Source: a virus. Taken from it: a DNA stretch of 28,961 bases. The number at the start of each line of letters is the position of its first letter. Positions within the stretch are counted from its first letter, which is position 1. Shown here piece after piece: positions 8,963 to 16,700 of this stretch. The notes under the pieces are model-generated. The model made no database searches and was not told the origin of the DNA. It worked only from the letters and a program-made list of their open reading frames with translations. The stretch is taken from the IMG/VR virus record IMGVR_UViG_3300028008_000081, positions 1 to 28,961 of that record, one strand, 5' to 3'. Both the position numbers and the translations under genes were made by a program.

Positions 8963-10767
8963 TACGCTGTTGCCCTTCCACGATTTTCAAGGTTACGCAT
9001 TACTGAATACATGTTTTTTATACCTTGGTTCATACTTCCGTTACCTAAACCTTTTACTGCGTCGGTAGTCATTACAAACTCTCCGGGCATAAGCATGGCA
9101 CGAACACTGTCTTGATTAGGAATGCCTTCATCCGGCATAATTCCGCCGTTTCTACGAGGGAATACTTGACCGCCGTCAGCCAAGGTTTGACCCACAAAAG
9201 GTCTAGCAAAGACACCGCTTGGAGCGCTTCCCTGTAGGAAATAGGCGTTTGGATCAAGGCCCGCAAGTTGTTGTTGTGCGGGTGCGACAGGGGATGTAGT
9301 CAATTCGGGAGCTTGATATGTACTTAAACTGGCTAATCCGCTTTGAGAAGCTTCCGCCGCTCTGCGTTCAGCCTCGGCTCTACTAATATACTGACCAGTT
9401 TCAGGGTCTAAAACACGGTTTCCAAGGTCTTTGATCATATATTGATTTGGATCAGCATTTACTAAATCTGTGCCGGTAGTTACACTTCCGTCTTCATTGC
9501 GATCAACAAGTCCGGGGTCTTCTTGAGGTGGTTTTTCAAAGCCCCCCATTGCCGCAAAAGATGCAGTTCCGAGTGCGGCCGCAGGGCCGTATGTACGCAT
9601 AAGGCCTGCGCCTAAACTCTTGGCGGCTTCATTAGCGGCTGTTCGTTGTGCCCCACTGGCTAGAGCATTACTGGTGCCCTGTGCTGTTAAGAAGTCAGTC
9701 GCTGTTGGCGCGCCTGCATTTGGCATGAAGGCGTTTTGCATAGACTCCCCAAACCCTTTACCGCCCGGAGTAAAGGCGTCTTTAACGCTCTCACCAAATT
9801 TAGGGGCTTCATAAGTGTTTATTTTGTCTGCCGCAATTTGTTGATCGGTACCTAAAGTAGAAGAATCCGCAGTTTTTAAAATTTCAGATGAATTTGTTCC
9901 AGCATTAGTAGCAGAAGAAACTTCAGGAGGTTGGTAGCCTTCAACGGCCGTAGGATCAAAGTTAGAAAACAACGTTTGTTTACCAGCGTTTGCGGCTTTC
10001 GCGGCTTCTCCGCCAAAAACATTACCAAAAGTAGTTTTAGCGCCGGATATTGTTTGTCCAAAACGAGCCGCTGGGTTTGCCAAAGAATCGGTAAACCCGC
10101 TCATAAAGGTACCACTACCCGACATAACGTTACCAACGCCTTTCATAGCGCCGCCTGTAACACCTGCAATGACAGCAGATTTAAGGGCATCTTTTATTGA
10201 ACCGCCTTGAATGAGCGTTCCAATACCAGAGCCTAAAGCGGCCCCATAAATAGCCCCAAGAGGCGTCATCGCCAAAACCATAGGCAGAACTATTGGAGCA
10301 ATCTTTTTGACTACTTTAACTACTTTTTTAACTACTTTTTTGACGCCACTAACTACTTTCTTAAAAGCCTTTTTAATTTTCTTAAAGAAAAACTCGGCCG
10401 CGCCCGTGTCGGGGTTAATGCTGTTGGCCTTAGAACCCACAACGTAGCGTTCGGGGTCTTCTACACCTTGTTGTTCTAGGAACGCAAAGATCGTTTCTTT
10501 CATTTCAGGGTTTTCTTCGATGAATGCCGCGGGAATAACTAATTCACCGGTTTGTACGTGAGCCATTGTATCATCGCCCTCGCGCCCCATAGCCGCCATC
10601 TTTTTGGTTAAGGCTGGGAACTGTGCAATACCTTCATCGCCAAACTCTTCTGTTCCGTCATCATCAGGTCCGTAAACTTCGTCCGCGTCTTTGTCTGACA
10701 TTACAAAGTCTGCAATCCCACCTTCAGGAACGTCCATTGTGTCGATTTTTTTTGCCGCTGTTGCCAT
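8962..10767 (-). CDS. Virion protein with cationic membrane-active segment, tape-measure-like ends (601 aa)
   Basis: The N-terminus is acidic (residues about 10-45). Residues 70-78 (VQTGELVIP) resemble the PGEFV motif found near the C-terminus. After NSINPDTG (116-123) comes a strongly cationic helix (about 126-156, FFFKKIKKAFKKVV then repeated KKVVKKVV), followed by a hydrophobic stretch (157-187) with APIVLPMVLAM and Gly-rich sequence. This layout fits membrane insertion. The C-terminus holds LADGGQV (529-535), RNGGIM and MLMPGEFVMTTDAVKGLG (558-575), a motif I know from tail tape-measure and related proteins. The start overlaps the upstream stop (TAATG). It begins the block of four giant proteins. 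A role in DNA ejection across the host envelope is likely but inferred; a short tape-measure-like protein is the alternative. Confidence 0.72.
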   Translation of the reverse strand: MATAAKKIDTMDVPEGGIADFVMSDKDADEVYGPDDDGTEEFGDEGIAQFPALTKKMAAMGREGDDTMAHVQTGELVIPAAFIEENPEMKETIFAFLEQQGVEDPERYVVGSKANSINPDTGAAEFFFKKIKKAFKKVVSGVKKVVKKVVKVVKKIAPIVLPMVLAMTPLGAIYGAALGSGIGTLIQGGSIKDALKSAVIAGVTGGAMKGVGNVMSGSGTFMSGFTDSLANPAARFGQTISGAKTTFGNVFGGEAAKAANAGKQTLFSNFDPTAVEGYQPPEVSSATNAGTNSSEILKTADSSTLGTDQQIAADKINTYEAPKFGESVKDAFTPGGKGFGESMQNAFMPNAGAPTATDFLTAQGTSNALASGAQRTAANEAAKSLGAGLMRTYGPAAALGTASFAAMGGFEKPPQEDPGLVDRNEDGSVTTGTDLVNADPNQYMIKDLGNRVLDPETGQYISRAEAERRAAEASQSGLASLSTYQAPELTTSPVAPAQQQLAGLDPNAYFLQGSAPSGVFARPFVGQTLADGGQVFPRRNGGIMPDEGIPNQDSVRAMLMPGEFVMTTDAVKGLGNGSMNQGIKNMYSVMRNLENRGRATA

Positions 10768-11000
10768 TATCCCGCTCCACCTGTGATACTGTCAGGCATA
10801 GTTACCTGAATCATTGTACTTCTATTTTCTTCTCCAGTCCATACAGAACCGCAATTAGGGCAATTACCGTCTGGATAAGAAGCAATCTCTTCAGGGGTAT
10901 CTACCTCATTATCACATGTAACACATTTTACCACCTCTCGGCTAGTGGCAGGACGCCATTTTGAGCCGTCGGACATTATAATTATTGTTTCAGTCGTCAT
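10767..11000 (-). CDS. Small zinc-ribbon protein (77 aa)
   Basis: Four cysteines form two CxxC pairs, C26-VT-C29 and C47-PN-C50, spaced by 17 residues with the local pattern CPNCGSVW. This is the classic zinc-ribbon or rubredoxin-like knuckle arrangement, so a bound zinc is likely. There are no other recognisable domains. The gene overlaps its upstream neighbour by four bases (ATGA) and its stop overlaps the start of the 601-aa gene, so it is translated within the virion gene block. A structural zinc protein of the tail or an assembly factor is possible; the function is unknown. Confidence 0.7.
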   Translation of the reverse strand: MTTETIIIMSDGSKWRPATSREVVKCVTCDNEVDTPEEIASYPDGNCPNCGSVWTGEENRSTMIQVTMPDSITGGAG

Positions 11001-11293
11001 GTTATTGTTACCGCGACATTACCCACGGCCCCCGATGCTGTTGAACCTCGCAAATAAGGCTTATTTTCAACAGTAATACGAAGCTCGTCGCCATACTGAA
11101 ATACGCCTCCTAAAGGTAGATTATAGTTGTCTGTCTGCAAATTAGGCAGAGTTAAGGCCGAGGCCTGCCAAGGTCCCGGATTGTTTATTTGACCTAAGAA
11201 CACTGAAAAAGATCGCATTATTTCCATTTGGTAAGCCTGATTGTAGTCAGTTGGAGCTACCGGAAAAAAAGGAAGAACTAGACCTCTACTCAT
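10997..11293 (-). CDS. Small conserved virion-region protein (98 aa)
   Basis: This is a compact protein starting MSRGLVLPFFPV, with a Pro/Leu-rich middle and a beta-rich C-terminal half (GDELRITVENKPYLRG). There is no signal peptide or clear membrane segment. It overlaps the tail hub gene upstream and the zinc-ribbon gene downstream by ATGA overlaps, which links it to tail assembly. I do not recognise a named family; similar small proteins next to hub genes are, as I recall, common in marine phages. Confidence 0.65.
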   Translation of the reverse strand: MSRGLVLPFFPVAPTDYNQAYQMEIMRSFSVFLGQINNPGPWQASALTLPNLQTDNYNLPLGGVFQYGDELRITVENKPYLRGSTASGAVGNVAVTIT

Positions 11294-13215
11294 CTGCGCC
11301 CATCCGGTCTTACGTCAATTCGAGGCGTACCCAAACGCCATCCCACTCCAGTGTCATCGGAGGCTATCTTAAATGCAAAAGATCGTCCCCGTAATCGCAA
11401 ATTAACTTGGTTTGTAAATTGTTCAATTGGAACGGTAGATGTGCGAGCAATGTTATTTGTACTTACCGTGTGGTAGTTAGCCCCCGGAAAATTACGTGTT
11501 TCAAAAGTAAAATCAACTACAGGGGAAGGAGACGTAGATGTTGAAAACGTAACATCTGGTATCATTTTGCTTAGTAAGACAAAGTTGTCTCCCGATCCCA
11601 TCGACATTTGACTGCTTTCTATATACGCATTGATTGCCGCGGGCGGATTAACACTTCCGTCATCTACGCCAAACTCATGAAAATATAGGTATCCATCGGT
11701 AGAAGCAGAGATTGGGTACTGCGCAATACCACGATCAATCCACGCTGTACGTGATAACTGACCATAATACCAAACTTTTTCCTGATAGTTGTACACAACG
11801 TACCGATCCACGGTATCGGAATTAGCCGAAGGGTAAAACCACCATACTTCTGAATAAGAAGAATTAATCGAGGCCGTAACTTTTTCTTGTTGTTGCGTGT
11901 TAAAATCTTCAAACACATATGCCCTTACTGAGCATGGGAGCTTTTGAACACCCCCGCCATACATGTAAAATTCTTCTTCACCCATCCAAAATACCATATC
12001 GTCCACCGCAACGGCAGACAAAGGACTAGCAATTGTAATATTTTCAGAAATAAGGTTGATACCAAAAGTGAAGGGAGGCCCTAAATACTGCATCGCGTGA
12101 AGCGATTTATCGGTAAACACCAAGATTTGTTGGCGTGTTTCGAGGGCCGTGATTATTTCAGAGCCTGTCCCGATCCTTAGATCACCGGCCGTGTTGGTTG
12201 CTTGCGCCGACCACGTAAGAGGGTTTTCTTGGTCTGAAAAACGGATCAAAAGAGGGTCTTGAACGCCTATATTTGTCTCGGAATCACATCCAAACACAAT
12301 AACGTGTCGATCTCGATCCGAAATCATAACTTGTTTTGCAATAGTGGGGGTTGTAGCGTCCGCGCCTGCAAGGCTAGAAAGCTCGACCGCGGGTAAAAAT
12401 GGCGCAGAACTGGTGGATTTATCCCAATAATAAATGCCGCCGTTGCGAACATTAATGATTAAGTCTTCGCCAAAGTTATCGTGGCTCCAAATACGGAGCG
12501 TATCTCCAACCGCAGTTAAAGTAGCGCCCGAGCCCCACGTTCCGCGAGCCCATGTACCCGCACCCCAGCCTGTTCCTGCCACGGTGGTGTCCAAACCCAC
12601 TGTAATTTGATATTTACCCACGACGCTAGAACCACCGTTACCACTATCCGATCCACTGGCCACGACTAATGTGGGAGAATAATTACCGTCAACTGTAATT
12701 TCACTGACCGTCGCCACTTCTCTAGCTTTAATTTCATAAGTATTAGCGTTTACCACATTAAAAATTTGGTATTCTTGGTTTAAAACAGCCGCGGTTACAT
12801 TTCCGCCTAACGTTGCGGCACCTGAAAACGTAACAAAATCGTTGTCAGCCGCCCCGTGGTTTGTATCAGTTACGGTAAGCACTGAAGAGCCGTTTGCCGC
12901 GGAGAACGTAACGTCCCCCGCGGCAGTTGTTACTCGAATAGGGGTAATATCGTTATATCCACCCCCTTCGTTTATGTAGTATTTAAGGTGCGTTCCTACA
13001 CCTAAATAGCTTGTTCCATCTAAAGCGACAAATGGTTTGAGCGCCCGACAAGTGCCTAAAAAGCTTTTGCCTGAATACTTTTCCCATCCGCCCATTTTTT
13101 CAGGAGTGCCAAAACGAAAACGTACCATGTCACAGTCAAACCAACCCCCCTCATTGGTGTAGGAGGTGGTTTCCCTATTTACTCCGGGACGAAACTGTAA
13201 CTTGGTAAATGCCAT
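11290..13215 (-). CDS. Tail hub/nozzle protein, P22 gp10 or T7 gp12 type (641 aa)
   Basis: A long beta-rich protein with no membrane segment. The N-terminus (KLQFRPGVNRETTSYTNEGG, then WFDCDMVRFRFG) and later blades such as FWMGEEEFYMYGGG and the aromatic stretch VWWFYPSANSD, then VVYNYQEKVWYYG resemble the beta-propeller-like packaged-DNA stabilization and tail-nozzle proteins of short-tailed phages (P22 gp10 group, Phage_stabilise-like). In such phages this protein closes the tail below the adaptor. Residues 216-228 (GWGAGTWARGTWG) share a Trp-rich motif with the 257-aa repeat protein. The start has AAGGC upstream. It sits between the fiber group and the ejection-type proteins, as expected for a tail hub. 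The family call is by resemblance, not search. Confidence 0.72.
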   Translation of the reverse strand: MAFTKLQFRPGVNRETTSYTNEGGWFDCDMVRFRFGTPEKMGGWEKYSGKSFLGTCRALKPFVALDGTSYLGVGTHLKYYINEGGGYNDITPIRVTTAAGDVTFSAANGSSVLTVTDTNHGAADNDFVTFSGAATLGGNVTAAVLNQEYQIFNVVNANTYEIKAREVATVSEITVDGNYSPTLVVASGSDSGNGGSSVVGKYQITVGLDTTVAGTGWGAGTWARGTWGSGATLTAVGDTLRIWSHDNFGEDLIINVRNGGIYYWDKSTSSAPFLPAVELSSLAGADATTPTIAKQVMISDRDRHVIVFGCDSETNIGVQDPLLIRFSDQENPLTWSAQATNTAGDLRIGTGSEIITALETRQQILVFTDKSLHAMQYLGPPFTFGINLISENITIASPLSAVAVDDMVFWMGEEEFYMYGGGVQKLPCSVRAYVFEDFNTQQQEKVTASINSSYSEVWWFYPSANSDTVDRYVVYNYQEKVWYYGQLSRTAWIDRGIAQYPISASTDGYLYFHEFGVDDGSVNPPAAINAYIESSQMSMGSGDNFVLLSKMIPDVTFSTSTSPSPVVDFTFETRNFPGANYHTVSTNNIARTSTVPIEQFTNQVNLRLRGRSFAFKIASDDTGVGWRLGTPRIDVRPDGRR

Positions 13216-13228
13216 TTCATAGCCTTAT

Positions 13229-13456
13229 CTATTCAGGTGTTTCTTCAGCTTCTTCTGGGTTCTCCAGAGAGTCAGCCAAACGTGCAACAAAAGCGTCACG
13301 ACCTACGGCAAGTTGATCTAAGTTAAATCGAGCATTGTCCATTTTACGCCCTAGATCATTAACGTGATTAAGCAAAGCCTTTTGCCCGTCTGTCATGTCT
13401 TCGATAATGTATTCTTTATCGTTGACTGTAATTGGGGTCTTTTCATTTTTTCCCAT
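13229..13456 (-). CDS. Small acidic protein of the fiber cluster (75 aa), possible assembly factor
   Basis: It begins MGKNEKTPITVNDKEYIIEDMTDGQKALLNHVNDL. The pattern ITV-x-x-K-E-Y, then ED-[ML]-[ST]-[DE] and a helix, is one I recall from a family of short phage proteins encoded next to tail fiber genes (DUF6447-like; the name is from memory). The C-terminus is very acidic (NPEEAEETPE). An AAAGGAG site precedes the ATG. Position two genes after a giant fiber suggests a fiber assembly or folding helper, but this is context inference. Confidence 0.65.
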   Translation of the reverse strand: MGKNEKTPITVNDKEYIIEDMTDGQKALLNHVNDLGRKMDNARFNLDQLAVGRDAFVARLADSLENPEEAEETPE

Positions 13457-13482
13457 TTTAGTCTCCTTTGGTTAAGGTTAAT

Positions 13483-13728
13483 TTAGGAAGCGGTGTATCC
13501 GTTCCCTGCTGTGATAGCCGCATTAGCCGCTGTCATACTTTCGTCTGTCCAGTAATCTTTAGCAACCATTAGTTCTAGGTGCTGAGTATTACGATCCACA
13601 CAGTCTTGTCGATCTTCTGCATCATCATCTGCCATAGCATTACCTGCTATCACGTCATTGATAAGTGCAACTGAGTCACCCATTGCTGAGTAATTCTGTG
13701 CGATTTGTTCTGTTGTTAATTCATCCAT
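13483..13728 (-). CDS. Small acidic unknown protein after the fiber gene (81 aa)
   Basis: Starts MDELTTEQIAQNYSAMGDSVALINDVIAG; it is strongly acidic, with one Cys and a DDDAEDRQDC stretch. It is likely helical. The ATG lies 4 bases after the fiber stop, and an AAGGAT site overlaps the fiber's last codons, so expression is coupled to the fiber. I do not recognise the family. A fiber chaperone or regulator is possible from position alone. Confidence 0.6.
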   Translation of the reverse strand: MDELTTEQIAQNYSAMGDSVALINDVIAGNAMADDDAEDRQDCVDRNTQHLELMVAKDYWTDESMTAANAAITAGNGYTAS

Positions 13729-13732
13729 TGTT

Positions 13733-16700
13733 TTATCCTTCTAGGGTTGCGATACGTGCTTCTAGTGCATCGTTCTTTGCTGATAATTCTTGTATTGCTT
13801 TGACTAACATTGGTATCATTTTTGTTGTAGAAAGTGACTTGAAGTCATCAACTTCAACATCGTCTATTGTTTGAGTATCTAGTGAAACATATTGACTTGC
13901 TACAGCCATAACCTCATCAGCAACAAATCCATATCTAGTTCTGTTGTCATCTAGTGTAGTAGCTTTACCATTAAACTTAAAAGTACGAGGTCTTAACTGT
14001 TTAACTAAATCTAAACCATCTGTTAAGTCAGCAATATCTTTCTTTACTCTACTATCAGATAAACTGTGAACAGTTCCATCATTAGTATAAAAATCTCCAT
14101 TTGACCTAAACTCCCCTGCTAAAGAAGTATTGTCTACATAAAATTGTAGTTTGGTTACGCCACTACTACCTGCTTTTATATAAGGCCCAGAGGTAGCATG
14201 ATACCCGATCTCAACTTTTCTATTATTATTACCCTCACCACTAGCTCTTATTGCCGCTGAAGTGCTTCCACTCGCTGCGTGAATTAACTCTTGTGGGTCA
14301 CCTGTTCCAACGCCCATGTTGCCACTACTATCTACAACAACCCTAGGATTACCATCCCCATCAGACAGCACAATGTGGTTGCTTGAGGTGCGGATGTCTA
14401 GGCCGCCTTGGTTGCCTGTGTAGCGTCCAAGGATGGTGTTCTTTTGACCTGTTGTTACAAGGTGTCCTGACTGCTGCCCATAAAATGTGTTACTGTTACC
14501 CGTTGATGCCCTTCCAGAATACTCGCCAAAGAAGCTGCTACTTGAACCTGTGGTATTACTAAGACCTGCGTCTTTACCAACAAAGGTGTTATATGTTCCA
14601 GTAGTATTATTATACCCTGCCTGATACCCAACCGCCGTGTTGCTGGATGCGGTGGTGTTAAAACGTAGTGCTTCTTTACCTAAAGCTACATTATAGTTAC
14701 CTGTTGTATTAGCGTATAGTGCAGTATACCCAAAAGCATTATTATCACGTCCTGTAGTATTTAAAGCAAGTGCAGATCGACCAAAGGCACTATTGTCTAC
14801 ACCTGTTGTATTAGCCCATAATGATTGATAACCAAGTGCAGAGTTATCTATACCTGTATTAGCATAAAGGGATTGATGCCCAACGGCTGTGTTGTTGGAA
14901 GCGGTGATGTTTGAACGAAGGGCTTGAGTACCAACTGCTACATTTGTACCGCCTGTAGTAGTGTTTTCACCAGTCTCTTGCCCTATAAATGTGTTAGATG
15001 TACCTGTAGTCATATCTTGACCAGCATTAAAACCTACCGCAGTATTTCTACCTGTAGTTTGTGAGGTCAAAGCCCTGTGTCCAACAGCTACACTTTCCGT
15101 ACCCGTAGTATTTGCATACATTGCCTCCCTACCGATTGCTGTGTTGTAGCTTGCGGTGGTGTTTGAACGTAGTGCATTCACTCCTACAGATACGTTATAT
15201 AATCCAGTGGTTAAAAATCTACATGCGTCAGCACCTATAGATACGGTACTGCTTGCTGTAGTAGCATTAGGCATAGAGTTATGACCTAAAGCGGTGTTAT
15301 CATTACCTGATGTACCACTGTAAGCGGCTTTCCACCCCAAAGCTGTGTTAAATTGACCAGAAGAATTACTATGCCCAGCCTGATAACCTACAGCAGTAAG
15401 GTAATTTGCGGTAGAGCTTGTGTGTAAGGCTTGATAACCTAAAACAGTATTATATGTACCTGTAGTGTTATTATACCCAGCTTGATACCCAACCGCTGTG
15501 TTGTTGCTTGCGGTGGTGTTTGAGAGTAAAGCGCCACGACCAAGTGCCGTGTTGCTAGAGCCTGTGGTATTATCCCCTAAGGCTTCTGAACCGAGTGCTA
15601 CATTACTAGCACCCGTTGTATTTGAACTTAACGCCGCATTAGAGCCTCCTGTCCAAGAGCCTATAGCAATATTAGTAGAACCGCTTGTAATGGCGTCGAG
15701 TGCTTGAACGCCGATAGCAATATTAGAGTTGCCAGTTGTACTTCCAGAAACGCCTAACCCTGCTTCTGCACCGAGAAAAGTATTGTAGAACCCCGTTGCA
15801 TGGCGTCCAGCTTGAGTACCAACGGCTGTGTTGCGATTTGAACTAACCACAGATTGTAACGCAAGATAGCCTACTGCTGTTTGAGAGTAACCAACAGTAT
15901 TATTATACACTGACTGATAACCAACAGCTACGTTGTTGGATGCGGTGGTGTTGTTGAATAAAGCAGTTCTCCCCACTGCCGTATTGGAACCTCCAGTAGT
16001 ATTGGAGGCAAGAGCAGTATGCCCCAAAGCGGTGTTAAGATTACCAGTAGTATTAGCCAAAAGAGCTTGCAAGCCAACAGCCGTGTTATCGTAACCTGTT
16101 GTATTTCCATACAAAGCCTTTTGCCCAAATGCAGTAACACCCCCTGTAGTATTATTAAAGGCCGTTTGAAACCCAACTGCCGTGTTGTTATTTCCGGTGG
16201 TGTTGTTGACAAGAGCATGTCGCCCTACTGCAACATTATTTGCACCAGTAGTATTTGTGTATAAAGAGGCTTGCCCAATAGCAACGTTATCATTTGATGT
16301 AGTGGTATTGAATAGTGCGTGATAACCCAAAGACGTGTTTCTAGTACCAGTAGTATTTTGATACCCAGCTTGATACCCAACGGCTGTGTTTTCGCTTGCG
16401 GTGGTGTTGTTACCTAAAGCATCTCTACCAACAGCTACATTGTTACCGCCAGTAGTATTATCAGCTAAAGAGTTTGAGCCTACAGAAATATTGCTTGTTC
16501 CTGTAGTGTTTAGGTACAAAGCTCCATTACCAATGGCTGTATTTACACTACCAGTAGTATTAGTATAAAGAGACTGATAGCCAACCGCAGTGTTGTAACT
16601 TGCGGTGGTGTTTGCGCCTAGTGCGTCACGTCCAACGGCTACGTTGCTTGAGCCTGTAGTCGTAACATCTAATGCGCTAGTACCTACTGCTACGTTGTGA

